This document shows positions 1-7,332 of a stretch of 20,664 nt of DNA, one piece after another. Below the pieces are notes generated by a model. The model had not been told where the DNA came from, did not search any database, and was given only the letters and a program-made list of their open reading frames with translations. Origin of the DNA: Actinomycetes bacterium (lineage in GTDB: Bacteria > Actinomycetota > Acidimicrobiia > Acidimicrobiales > Palsa-688); NCBI GenBank assembly GCA_021816565.1, contig JAKAXN010000041.1, positions 1 through 20,664 of the forward strand, given 5' to 3'. Every line of letters starts with the position of its first letter. The first letter of the stretch is position 1. The position numbers and the translations under genes were made by a program.

Positions 1-262
1 CGATCTCGCCCACCCGGCGGGCCGCGGACACCACCGAATCGACCAGCGGCACGTCGCTCGGCGCGATGAGGCCCTCGAATCCCACCACCGCCAGCGCCGC
101 CTCCAGCTCGGCCCGGCGGCGGTCCCGCGCCGGACCCCGGCCGAGCGAGCAGGCCAGGTTGACCACCCGCCACCCGGCGTCTCGCAACGCCAGAAGGGTG
201 GCCCCGCAGCCGACGATCTCGTCGTCGGGGTGCGGGGAGACCACCAGGACGGTTGCGGCCAT
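1..262 (-). CDS. PIG-L family deacetylase, N-terminal part (cut by window edge)
   Basis: The first 87 residues are visible; the rest lies left of the window. Near the N-terminus, after a short hydrophobic strand (ATVLVVSPHPDDE), is the PHPDDE metal-binding motif of the PIG-L/LmbE family, zinc enzymes that remove N-acetyl groups from GlcNAc-type sugars on lipids, mycothiol precursors, antibiotics or polysaccharides. A second family-like segment (VVNLACSLG) follows at about residues 34-42. The ATG at 262-260 fits the family, whose members begin just before the VLVVSPHPDDE strand. The gene diverges from the coiled-coil gene at 297 with 34 bp between start codons. The substrate cannot be told from this fragment; the glycosyltransferases nearby make a cell-surface sugar plausible. 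The family call is firm, the substrate is inference. Confidence 0.88.
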   Translation of the reverse strand, partial: MAATVLVVSPHPDDEIVGCGATLLALRDAGWRVVNLACSLGRGPARDRRRAELEAALAVVGFEGLIAPSDVPLVDSVVSAARRVGEI

Positions 263-282
263 TGGGGGATGATCGCGCCATT

Positions 283-288
283 TACACT
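283..288 (+). promoter_or_regulatory. Candidate -10 hexamer of a leaderless promoter
   Basis: TACACT fits the actinobacterial -10 consensus TANNNT and ends 8 nt before the GTG at 297, so transcription would start at or within a base or two of the start codon. There is no Shine-Dalgarno sequence in this gap and an in-frame TGA at 270-272 rules out an upstream start. I see no good -35 hexamer. Confidence 0.4.
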
Positions 289-296
289 CGGGGCCG

Positions 297-917
297 GTGT
301 CAGAGGATCGCCTGGCCGGAGAGGGATGGCCCGACCGCCCGGGCCCGGAGACCTTCGTGCCGCTGACGTGGACCCCGGCCCCGCTGGGACCCCCACCGGC
401 CCGCCGGGGTCGGCGGTGGCTGACCGCCGTCGCCTTCACCGTCGTGGTGGCAGCCGGCGGCGGACTCGGCTACCTGGCCTGGCACAACGACCGCAGCGCG
501 CAGAGCTGGCGGCGCCTCGATCTGACCCAGATGGCCCGGGCGGATCAGATGATCAGCCAGGTGAAGTCGGCCAACGGCCGGATCGGGACGCTCAACTCGC
601 AGGTGGCGACCCTCCACAACCAGCTGTCGTCGCTGCAGGGCCAGCTGTCCAACGTGGCCACCCAGAAGGAGAAGGCCGTCGATCAGGAGACGGTCCTGCA
701 GCAGCTCCTATCGGCCGCCGGCAGCGTGGCCGACGACCTGCAGCAGTGCCTGACCGCCACCAACCAGCTGGACACCGACCTGAACACCGCTGTCGGGTCG
801 GGTGACGTCAGCCGGCTCAATGCCCTCGAGGCGGAGGCGGCCCAGGTCGACGCCACGTGCAACCAGGCCGAGTCGGCCAACCAGCAGCTGCAGTCGGCCA
901 TCCAGAACGCCCCGTGA
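297..917 (+). CDS. Membrane-anchored coiled-coil protein of unknown function
   Basis: This 206-residue protein has a Pro-rich, probably cytoplasmic N-terminus (1-38), a basic flank (ARRGRR) and one membrane segment at about 41-62. A long helical region rich in Gln, Asn and Ala follows, with heptad-like spacing (about 75-135 and 175-203), as expected of a coiled coil outside the membrane. Two cysteines (151 and 188) lie in that external part and could form a disulfide. GTG at 297 is the only possible start, because an in-frame TGA lies at 270-272 and no start codon occurs between. The stop overlaps the start of the serine protease gene by 4 nt (GTGA, 914-917), so the two are probably translated together and may act together at the envelope. 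I do not recognise a family. Confidence 0.75.
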   Translation: MSEDRLAGEGWPDRPGPETFVPLTWTPAPLGPPPARRGRRWLTAVAFTVVVAAGGGLGYLAWHNDRSAQSWRRLDLTQMARADQMISQVKSANGRIGTLNSQVATLHNQLSSLQGQLSNVATQKEKAVDQETVLQQLLSAAGSVADDLQQCLTATNQLDTDLNTAVGSGDVSRLNALEAEAAQVDATCNQAESANQQLQSAIQNAP

Positions 918-1630
918 GGAGCCCCTGGACGGTCGTGGCCGCCGGGCTGGGCGCCGCCACGGTCCTGCTCGCGGCGTGCGCACCGGCCGCTCCCCGGGCC
1001 CAGCCCACCTCGACGGTGACGGCCGCCCCGGTCGCGGTGGCCGCCCTGGGCGGGCCGGGGGCCCTGCTGGCCGAGGCCCGGCAGTTCGTGTTCCGGGTAC
1101 GCAACCCGGCGTGCCTGTCCACCGGCACGGCGTTCGCCTTCGACGGGACGGTCGTCACCAACCGCCACGTGGCGGCCGGCGCCACCGGCCTGCAGCTGTC
1201 CACCTGGTCGGGCACCGACTTCAACGCCGGGGTGGGCGGCCACAGCGGCTCCTACGACCTGGCCCGGCTCAACGCCGCGTCCCCGGCGGGCACGGTCGCC
1301 CCGTCCGCCGGTCCGGCCACGCCGGCGGTCGGCTCGGAGGTGTATGTCACCGGCTACCCCGAGGGCGACCAGCTGACCGTCACCTCGGGAAAGGTGCTCG
1401 GCGTGACCACCGCCCCGCAGCTGGGGGTCTCGGGCCCGGTGCTGCAGATCAGTGACACGGTGAAGCCGGGCAACTCCGGCAGCCCTCTCCTCGACGCCTC
1501 GGGCCGGGTGGTGGGGGTGGTGTTCGCCCTGGACACGGCGTCCGAGCAGGGGCTGGCCATGCCGTTGTCCTCGCTCGAGACGTTCCTCGGCGGCCGGCCC
1601 CGCCGGGGCGGCCTGGCCTGCACCGTCTAG
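914..1630 (+). CDS. Trypsin-like serine protease, predicted lipoprotein
   Basis: The GTG at 914 gives 238 residues starting with a basic residue, a hydrophobic stretch and a lipobox (LLAAC, Cys22), i.e. a lipoprotein signal peptide; the first GTG upstream in frame (857) would bury this signal and is rejected. The mature part carries a complete chymotrypsin-fold triad: His85 in TNRHVAAGA, Asp115 in YDLARL, and Ser188 in GNSGSP, followed by the usual strand GRVVGVVFA. The pattern matches the trypsin_2/DegP-type protease domain; no PDZ domain follows, so it is the short form. It is expected to be tethered to the outer face of the membrane. It overlaps the coiled-coil gene by 4 nt, suggesting that protein as partner, substrate or scaffold. 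Its TAG stop shares the palindrome CTAG (1627-1630) with the stop of the convergent gene. Confidence 0.85.
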   Translation: MRSPWTVVAAGLGAATVLLAACAPAAPRAQPTSTVTAAPVAVAALGGPGALLAEARQFVFRVRNPACLSTGTAFAFDGTVVTNRHVAAGATGLQLSTWSGTDFNAGVGGHSGSYDLARLNAASPAGTVAPSAGPATPAVGSEVYVTGYPEGDQLTVTSGKVLGVTTAPQLGVSGPVLQISDTVKPGNSGSPLLDASGRVVGVVFALDTASEQGLAMPLSSLETFLGGRPRRGGLACTV

Positions 1631-2043
1631 GGCTGGGCCTGCATCTCCTCCACCCGGGCCTTCAGCTGCTCGACCTCCACTTTGAGCCGCTGGAGCTCCG
1701 TCTCCAGGCCGGCCGTGTAGTCGTACAGGGCCCGGCCCAGCCACGAAACGCTGCCACCGAGGTTGGCCACCTGGCCGGCCATGTGCAGCATGTACCAGCG
1801 GACCAACCGGCCCACCGTGGTCTTCATGACCCGGTTCCACACCTGGGCCGAGTAGGTGGAGGCATCGGCGTTGACCTGGGCGGTCTCGTCGACGAGGTCT
1901 ATGGCCCGCACCACCCGCTCGGCGGGGGTGGGCGGCAGGCCCAGTCCGGCAGCCAGCCGGCGGGTCCGGGCCAGGTAGCCGGGAGCCTGGCGTTCCAGCC
2001 GCTCAGCGGCCGCCTCGAGGGCGGGGTCGGGCATCACGCTCAT
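1627..2043 (-). CDS. Small protein with C-terminal coiled coil, function unknown
   Basis: The ATG at 2043 gives 138 residues; longer reading of the frame would run back into the divergent glycosyltransferase and lacks support. A mostly helical N-terminal half is followed by an amphipathic segment with Trp and Met (VRWYMLHMAGQVANLG, about 83-98) and a charged heptad repeat (LETELQRLKVEVEQLK, about 115-130) typical of a coiled coil. The segment resembles helical regions I have seen ahead of methyltransferase or glycosyltransferase domains in surface-glycan clusters; here it stands alone, so a scaffold role is possible but unproven. It is convergent with the protease gene (stops share CTAG) and divergent from the glycosyltransferase at 2081 with 37 bp between starts. 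I cannot assign a function. Confidence 0.65.
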   Translation of the reverse strand: MSVMPDPALEAAAERLERQAPGYLARTRRLAAGLGLPPTPAERVVRAIDLVDETAQVNADASTYSAQVWNRVMKTTVGRLVRWYMLHMAGQVANLGGSVSWLGRALYDYTAGLETELQRLKVEVEQLKARVEEMQAQP

Positions 2044-2050
2044 GGCGGGG

Positions 2051-2056
2051 ACCGTA
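2051..2056 (-). promoter_or_regulatory. Candidate -10 hexamer of a leaderless promoter
   Basis: Read on the minus strand the hexamer is TACGGT (TANNNT) and ends 7 nt before the ATG at 2043. No Shine-Dalgarno-like sequence lies between. This supports both the chosen start and a leaderless transcript for the small coiled-coil gene. Confidence 0.4.
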
Positions 2057-2080
2057 TCACCGGCGTGCCAGACTGCCCGG

Positions 2081-3238
2081 ATGATCAAGGTGGCCCTGGA
2101 CGGCGAGCCGCTCCTCGGCCGGCGGACCGGTGTCGGCAACTTCACCCTCGGGTTGCTCGAGGGGCTGGCCGGGCTGGAGGAGCTGGACGTGGCGGTCTAC
2201 GCCGTCACGTGGCGGATGCGCCCGGAGCTGGCCGGCCGGCTGCCTTCCGGCACCCACCTGATCGGTCGGCCCATGCCGGCCCGCCCGGTGCGGGCCCTGT
2301 GGGAACGCCGGCTGGCCGTGCCGCTCGAAGCCTTCACCGGTCCGCTCGACGTGGTGCACGGCACCAACTTCATCGTCCCCCCCACGTGGCGGGCGGCCCG
2401 GGTCGTCACGGTGCACGATCTGACCCCCCTGCACTTCCCGGAGATGTGCCAGCCGGAGACCCTGGCGTTCCCCGAGTTCATCCGCCGGGCGGTGCGCCGG
2501 GGGGCGTGGGTGCACACCCACTCCCGCTTCGTGGCCGATGAGGTGATCGACGCCTTCGGTGCCGACCCGGACCGGGTCCGGGTGGTGTGGTCGGGGATAC
2601 CGCCTCTGGCCCCGGCCGGCCCGGCGGGTCCCCGCCTGCCGTTCGAGCGCTACATCCTGGCCGTCGGCACCGTCGAGCCCCGCAAGGACTACCCGAGCCT
2701 GGTGCGGGCCTTCGACGCGCTGGCCGGGTCGCGCCCCGACGTCGGACTGGTCGTGATCGGGGCCGACGGATGGGGCGCCGGGGAGTTCCGGGAGGCGCTG
2801 GAGCGCTCGCCGCACCGGGACCGGATAGTCCAGCTCGGCTACGTCGGGGACCAGGACCTGACAGCCGTCCTGCAGGGAGCGGCGCTCCTGGCGTACCCGT
2901 CTCGCTACGAGGGTTTCGGCTACCCGCCGTTGCAGGCGATGGCCGCCGGCGTGCCGGTGGTGGCCACCGCCGCCGGTTCCATCCCGGAGGTGGTGGGCAA
3001 TTCCGCCGTGCTGGTCCCGGCCGGAGACCACGATGCCCTGGGGGAGGCCATGGCGGCCCTCCTCGACGACCGCGACCGGACCCGGACGCTCGGTGGGGCC
3101 GGCCGGGAACGGGCCGGCACTTTCTCCTGGGACGCGTGCGCCCGGGGTATGGCTGCTATCTACTCCGAAGCGGCCAGTGGTACCAGGCGAGCATCCCGCC
3201 CCGGGACGCGTCGGGGGGCCGCCCGGTCAGCCAGGTGA
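2081..3238 (+). CDS. GT4-family glycosyltransferase
   Basis: A 385-residue GT-B enzyme, expected to transfer a sugar from a nucleotide donor to a lipid-linked or polysaccharide acceptor at the inner face of the membrane. The N-terminal domain begins with a beta strand and glycine-rich loop (RRTGVGNFT, 14-22) and contains VVTVHDLTPLHFP (108-120). The C-terminal donor domain has the hallmark VGTVEPRKDY (195-204) and PSRYEGFGYPPLQAMAAG (273-290). In the EX7E motif the first Glu is present (277) but the second position is Gln (285), an unusual change. The ATG at 2081 was chosen over the ATG at 2042 because the latter adds 13 residues before the conserved first strand and overlaps the divergent gene's start. 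The last 83 nt overlap the 3' end of the convergent membrane-protein gene. Donor and acceptor are unknown. Confidence 0.87.
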   Translation: MIKVALDGEPLLGRRTGVGNFTLGLLEGLAGLEELDVAVYAVTWRMRPELAGRLPSGTHLIGRPMPARPVRALWERRLAVPLEAFTGPLDVVHGTNFIVPPTWRAARVVTVHDLTPLHFPEMCQPETLAFPEFIRRAVRRGAWVHTHSRFVADEVIDAFGADPDRVRVVWSGIPPLAPAGPAGPRLPFERYILAVGTVEPRKDYPSLVRAFDALAGSRPDVGLVVIGADGWGAGEFREALERSPHRDRIVQLGYVGDQDLTAVLQGAALLAYPSRYEGFGYPPLQAMAAGVPVVATAAGSIPEVVGNSAVLVPAGDHDALGEAMAALLDDRDRTRTLGGAGRERAGTFSWDACARGMAAIYSEAASGTRRASRPGTRRGAARSAR

Positions 3239-4997
3239 AGAAGCCGACCGGGTCCGCCCCCACCGGCTGGACCAGCAGGCTGGACACCCCCCAGCTGCGC
3301 AGCTGTCCGGTGAGGGCCGCCCGGAGGGCCGGGGTGCGCGGCAGGGCCCGGCCGTTGGCCAGGGCGGTCAGCGCGGTGGTCGTGGTCGTCGGCTCGAAGA
3401 ACTGCGATCCCGACGGCGCTCCCTTGGGCGCGGGCAACAAGAAGTAGCCCCCCACCTCGGAGAACCGGTAGCCGGCCTCGGCCTGCCACAGCTGGGCGGC
3501 GTCGTTGGTGTTGACCGGCACCGGGTACACCAGGGCGGTGGATCCGGCCGGGACGGCTTGCACCGCAGCGGTGGTGAAGTAGCTCGGCACGCCGGTGGGG
3601 CCCTCTGCCGCGTAGGGCCACGCCGGCAGCAGGGGGAGCAGGGCCACCACCGCCACGGCCGCCGGAAGGGCCACCCCCATCGCCGGCCGTTCGGATCCCT
3701 TCCGGTGGAGGGCCTCGAGGGTGACGGCCAGGACGATGCTCACGAACAGGTCGACGAAGAGGGCGTAGCGGACCGGGAAGGCGTCGTTGAACTTGGGGAT
3801 GTGGAACAGGATGGCGCCCGGTAGCGGGACCTTGTCACCGAAGGTGGCGTAGCGGGCCAGTCCGAGGTGGAACCGGCTGCCGAGGGACAGCACGAAGGCG
3901 ATCACCGCCATGCCAGTGGCGATCCACACCACCTTCCGGCGGATCATCGCCCCGGCGGCCACCACCAAGACGATGAGCGGCACCCCGAGGTAGGTGCCGT
4001 TCTCCGACAGGTTGCCGCCGATCTTGTCGGCGATGCGCTTCATGTGGGCCGTGCCGAACTGCATCAGCGAGGTGGGCAGCAGCGGCGCCACCAGGTCCGA
4101 GTAGTAGTACTGGAAACCGAGGATGAGCCCGGATATGTGCAGCGGCCCGGCCAGCGCCACGTACAGCGGGTAGGCCAGGAGGACCGCCGCCACCGCGGCC
4201 GCCACCGCCAGCCCCTCCACCGCGTGGCGGAGCCGGGCCCGCACCTGGTGGCGGCCGACCACGGCCACCATCACCAGCGCGATGGCCGAGAACAGGGCGG
4301 TGGTGGCGGTTATCTCGGTGGAGATGAGGAACTGCGCCGCCACCATCACCCCGAGCAGCGCCCCGACCCGGCGGGCCGGGCGCTCCTGGCGGATCAGCAG
4401 CTCGTGCAGGGCCAGGATCACGAGCGGCGGGAGCGGTACGAACGACAGGTTCAGGTGCCCCGAGCCCTGGGCCACCATGTAGGGCGAGAACCCGTAGAAC
4501 AGCCCGGCCGCGAACGCCGCCGGCCGCCACCCGGTGAAGCGGCGGGCCAGCAGGTACGCCGCCCCGGCGGACAGCGGGTAGGCCAGCGTCAGCAGGACGT
4601 TGACCGACACGACCGGGCCGAACAGGACGGTGACCGGAGCCATGACCAGCCCCAGGGCCAGCACCGAGGTGTCGTCCATGAGGTTGACGCCGAACGGCAC
4701 GTTGGCGATGTGGGACACGAACGGGTTGGCCCCGTGGGCCAGGGCCCACGGCACCCACCCCACGAACCAGTCGTAGCGACCCAGGTCTCCCGTCCCGTAC
4801 CCGGCCTGGACGGTGGCCGGGTGGGCCCACACGTGCCAGTAGGCGATCACCCCGCCCAGCAGGTACAGGGCGGAGACGATGAGACCGGCCCGGACGTCGA
4901 TGCGCCGGTCGGGGGAGGACGTCGTCCGTTCCTGCGGGTCGGCGTAGCTGGGAGCCCGGCCGCGAAGCGCCGGCCAGCCGAGCCGGTTGGCGACCAT
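3156..4997 (-). CDS. Multi-pass membrane protein, GT-C glycosyltransferase-like
   Basis: A 613-residue protein with a short cytoplasmic N-terminus (1-35), a first membrane segment at about 37-56, then an external loop with conserved-looking acidic residues (GTGDLGRYDWFVGWVPWAL, from about 68). Around ten further membrane segments run to about residue 470, before a soluble C-terminal domain of roughly 140 residues (SYFTTAAVQAVPAGSTALVY onward). This layout, with Asp in the first loop after TM1, is that of GT-C enzymes that use polyprenyl-phosphate sugars on the outer face of the membrane. I cannot place it in a named GT family, and no acceptor is evident. It lies 102 nt downstream of the two-part glycosyltransferase on the same strand. 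The ATG at 4997 is preceded by a candidate -10 only 6 nt away. The 3' end overlaps the convergent glycosyltransferase gene by 83 nt. Confidence 0.78.
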   Translation of the reverse strand: MVANRLGWPALRGRAPSYADPQERTTSSPDRRIDVRAGLIVSALYLLGGVIAYWHVWAHPATVQAGYGTGDLGRYDWFVGWVPWALAHGANPFVSHIANVPFGVNLMDDTSVLALGLVMAPVTVLFGPVVSVNVLLTLAYPLSAGAAYLLARRFTGWRPAAFAAGLFYGFSPYMVAQGSGHLNLSFVPLPPLVILALHELLIRQERPARRVGALLGVMVAAQFLISTEITATTALFSAIALVMVAVVGRHQVRARLRHAVEGLAVAAAVAAVLLAYPLYVALAGPLHISGLILGFQYYYSDLVAPLLPTSLMQFGTAHMKRIADKIGGNLSENGTYLGVPLIVLVVAAGAMIRRKVVWIATGMAVIAFVLSLGSRFHLGLARYATFGDKVPLPGAILFHIPKFNDAFPVRYALFVDLFVSIVLAVTLEALHRKGSERPAMGVALPAAVAVVALLPLLPAWPYAAEGPTGVPSYFTTAAVQAVPAGSTALVYPVPVNTNDAAQLWQAEAGYRFSEVGGYFLLPAPKGAPSGSQFFEPTTTTTALTALANGRALPRTPALRAALTGQLRSWGVSSLLVQPVGADPVGFFTWLTGRPPDASRGGMLAWYHWPLRSR

Positions 4998-5003
4998 CCG
5001 CTG

Positions 5004-5009
5004 AGACTA
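5004..5009 (-). promoter_or_regulatory. Candidate -10 hexamer of a leaderless promoter
   Basis: On the minus strand TAGTCT (TANNNT) ends 6 nt before the ATG at 4997, with no Shine-Dalgarno sequence. A 10-bp perfect palindrome, CCGGTACCGG (5025-5034), sits about 15 bp further upstream, where a -35 element or an operator would be. This would let the membrane-protein gene be transcribed separately from the gene upstream of it. Confidence 0.38.
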
Positions 5010-5099
5010 CCAACGGGTCGCGGGCCGGTACCGGTGGCGAACCCGGTCGGTGGTCGCCTGGGGGCGGCCGGCAGGCCCTTCGAGGGGGGCAGGGCGGCG

Positions 5100-7166
5100 T
5101 CAGGGGTCGGTGGAGGTGACCGCCTCCAGGAGGGCCCGGGCCAGGTCGGACATCTGGTGGCCCGATGCGTAGTCCTGCCCGGCCCGGCTGAGCCCCTCGA
5201 GCCCGTCGGGGTCGCCCACCAGCCGGTCCACCACGGCCGCCACGTCGTCGGGGTCAGGAGGCGCCCCGGCCCCGCCCGGGAGCATGGCCACCGTCGCCTC
5301 CGGATAATCCGACGCGGCCGGCAGGTTGGTCACCACCGGCACCCCGGCGGCCAGGGCGTCGAGCACCGCAGCCGAGATCTCGCCGCTCGACTCCTCCCGC
5401 AGCTGCACCGCCACGGTGGCCCGGCCCATCCAGCCCCACCACTGCCCATCGTCCACCGCGCCGGCCACCTCGACCCGTTCCGGTATGCCGAGGTGCCGGG
5501 CCCGGTTGTCGATCAGCTCGGCCAGAATCGGCGGGCACGGGCCCACGAACGCCAGATCGAAACCTCCCCGGGCGGCCGCGTCGACCATCACGTCCGGACG
5601 CTTCGACATGGACACCACCCCGAACGCCACGGCGAGCGGCCGGCCCCCGGACCGCCGTGGGCGGCGGCCGGCCCCGAGGGGTCGGACGGGCGGGCAGCCG
5701 GGGGGCAGCACCCGGACCGGCGGGTGCCACGCCAGGGGAGGCAGGTCGAGGAGGAGGAAGTTGCGGGCCGCGGTGGAGTTGACCAGCACCCCGGCGGACC
5801 GGGCCACCAGTAGCCCGGCCAGCCCCACCCCGGCCCCGGCCAGCGCCAGGTGGGACCTCCCGGCGGCCGCGGCCGACGCCAGCGGGGCCCGGTCCGGGTA
5901 CGCCCGCTCCAGCAGCCATTCCATCCGGGCCCGGAACTCCTCGTCGCCGAGCCCCTCCAGGGCGGTGGTGGCCACGGCCGGCAGGCGGGTCTCGTGCAGC
6001 CACAGCCAGCCCGGGTGGCGTAGGGCCGTCTCCACGGTGGCCAGGTGCCCGGACGAGTTGCCGATGGTGTAGACGAGGTGGTCGTAGCCAGCCGGGCGGA
6101 TGTCGCGTCCCAGCGACTCGGGATGGAGCTTGCGGACCCCGGCCGGCGGTCGCCACCCGCGGTCCGCCCCGGCCCAGGCCTCGGCCGGGGTGGCCACCGC
6201 GTCCACCCGGGGGGCCGGGGCCGGGCCCCCCGGGTCCGGGCCCCCTGGGGTCGGTCTCCCGGGGGATGCCAGGGCGGCGATGAGGTCGCCGTTGTACGCG
6301 CCGATGCCGCCGCCGTGGGGTGGGAAGGGCCCGACCAGGGCCAGCGCGACCGGGAGGTCCGCCGGCGCGGTGGGGCGGTCCGCGCCCCGGGTGGGCCGAT
6401 CCGGGCCGGACCGGGGCCGGGCCGCACCGGAGCCGGGCCGGGTGACGCCGGAGCCGGCCTGCCCGCCCGGCAGCCGGCGCCCCAGGGCGTCGACGATGCC
6501 GTCCACCAGGTCGGCGCCGGTCCCCACGACCAGGCGCTCGGGCGGGAAGCCCAGGAGACGGACGACCTGATCGGCGGCCCGCCCGTCCACCGCCACGATC
6601 ACATCCGACTCCGCCACCCACTCCGCCCGGGCCCGGTAGCGGGCCTGGCGCGACGGCGACTGCAGCCACCGCTGCGGCTCCTCGAGCGGATCCAGGTCGT
6701 GGACGGTCACCACCCGGGGAACGCCGGCCTCGGCCCAGTCGGCGCCGACCACCTGGCCGGCCGGGTCACCGAAGTCGGTGTCGAGGAACGGTGCCGGCAC
6801 GTGGTGGGCCAGGACCGGCCTCCCGGTCCCTCCGGCGGCCGCCAGCCGGACCAGCCGGCGGACCTCGGCGCGCCGGTCCCAGCGGACCGCCCCGGAGGCC
6901 AGGAGCCCGTCCGGGAGGCAGGAGACGTCCGGGGCGGGGTACTCCGGGGCCAGCAGCGCGGCAGCCAGCCGACCGGACCGGGCCAGGGCGTCGGCGTGCG
7001 CGGCCACGTAGGCCTGGATGTCGCGCAGCGGGGTGGAGCCCGGCGGCCAGCCCGGCCACCCCGGCCATTCCGACCTGGGCCTCCCCCGGCTCTGCAGCGC
7101 CTGGATGTCCAGCGCCACGGCCACGCCCGGGCCGCGGCCCGAACCGGTTGCTGCACCGTCGCCCAT
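5100..7166 (-). CDS. Two-part GT-B glycosyltransferase
   Basis: A 688-residue protein that reads as a partial and a full glycosyltransferase joined by a linker. Residues about 15-225 look like one GT-B acceptor domain (ALDIQALQS at 18-26, VVTVHDLDPLEEPQRW at 152-167). A Pro/Arg/Gly-rich linker with repeated RP and GSG units spans about 230-270. A second glycosyltransferase starts at 271 (LPVALALVGPFPPHGGGIG) and ends with the donor domain (FGVVSMSKRPDVMVDAA, then AVQLREESSGEISAAVLDAL and AAGVPVVTNL). That donor end follows the variant of GT4 enzymes with LR...GE.S..V.DAL in place of the usual EGFG motif. The first half has no donor domain of its own. The ATG at 7166 has a -10 hexamer 8 nt upstream. 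The next gene, 102 nt downstream, is the GT-C-like protein, suggesting a shared glycan pathway. Confidence 0.78.
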   Translation of the reverse strand: MGDGAATGSGRGPGVAVALDIQALQSRGRPRSEWPGWPGWPPGSTPLRDIQAYVAAHADALARSGRLAAALLAPEYPAPDVSCLPDGLLASGAVRWDRRAEVRRLVRLAAAGGTGRPVLAHHVPAPFLDTDFGDPAGQVVGADWAEAGVPRVVTVHDLDPLEEPQRWLQSPSRQARYRARAEWVAESDVIVAVDGRAADQVVRLLGFPPERLVVGTGADLVDGIVDALGRRLPGGQAGSGVTRPGSGAARPRSGPDRPTRGADRPTAPADLPVALALVGPFPPHGGGIGAYNGDLIAALASPGRPTPGGPDPGGPAPAPRVDAVATPAEAWAGADRGWRPPAGVRKLHPESLGRDIRPAGYDHLVYTIGNSSGHLATVETALRHPGWLWLHETRLPAVATTALEGLGDEEFRARMEWLLERAYPDRAPLASAAAAGRSHLALAGAGVGLAGLLVARSAGVLVNSTAARNFLLLDLPPLAWHPPVRVLPPGCPPVRPLGAGRRPRRSGGRPLAVAFGVVSMSKRPDVMVDAAARGGFDLAFVGPCPPILAELIDNRARHLGIPERVEVAGAVDDGQWWGWMGRATVAVQLREESSGEISAAVLDALAAGVPVVTNLPAASDYPEATVAMLPGGAGAPPDPDDVAAVVDRLVGDPDGLEGLSRAGQDYASGHQMSDLARALLEAVTSTDP

Positions 7167-7174
7167 CCCGGGGC

Positions 7175-7180
7175 ACGGTA
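7175..7180 (-). promoter_or_regulatory. Candidate -10 hexamer of a leaderless promoter
   Basis: On the minus strand TACCGT (TANNNT) ends 8 nt before the ATG at 7166. The gap (GCCCCGGG) has no Shine-Dalgarno sequence. Confidence 0.4.
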
Positions 7181-7205
7181 GCGGCCCGGGCCGGGCCGGG
7201 CGGGC

Positions 7206-7231
7206 GCATCAGCGGACCGGGACCGCGATGC
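7206..7231 (-). terminator. GC-rich hairpin, possible terminator after the propeller-protein gene
   Basis: GCATC-A-GCGG pairs with CCGC-GATGC around a 7-nt loop (7216-7222), a 9-bp stem with one bulged base. It lies about 100 nt past the stop of the gene ending at 7333 and about 25 bp before the candidate promoter of the glycosyltransferase at 7166, a sensible place to stop transcription. There is no U-rich tail, so it would have to be a tail-less terminator. Confidence 0.35.
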
Positions 7232-7251
7232 CAGCGCCGGGACCGGGATGC
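7217..7251. repeat. Two imperfect 15-bp direct repeats
   Basis: CCGGGACCGCGATGC (7217-7231) and CCGGGACCGGGATGC (7237-7251) differ at one base and are spaced 20 bp apart, about two helical turns. They occupy the 166-bp gap 7167-7332, which otherwise holds no gene that I can see. The first copy overlaps the hairpin above. Two protein-binding half-sites or a chance GC-rich duplication are both possible. Confidence 0.35.
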
Positions 7252-7332
7252 AGGCCGGCGGGGGTGGGGGTCGCACCGGGCCGGCCGAGCGACCTCACGG
7301 AGCGTTGGTCGGACCTTCAGGCCGGCCCGCGG

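Noticed and set aside
857..913. Upstream GTG at 857 as start of the protease gene
   Set aside because: It would put 19 extra hydrophilic residues before the lipoprotein signal peptide and overlap the previous gene deeply; GTG 914 gives a proper signal peptide and a typical 4-nt overlap.
683..1840. A 385-codon minus-strand frame over the protease gene
   Set aside because: Composition is low-complexity Gly/Arg/Ala, and it overlaps a gene with a complete catalytic triad and lipobox on the other strand.
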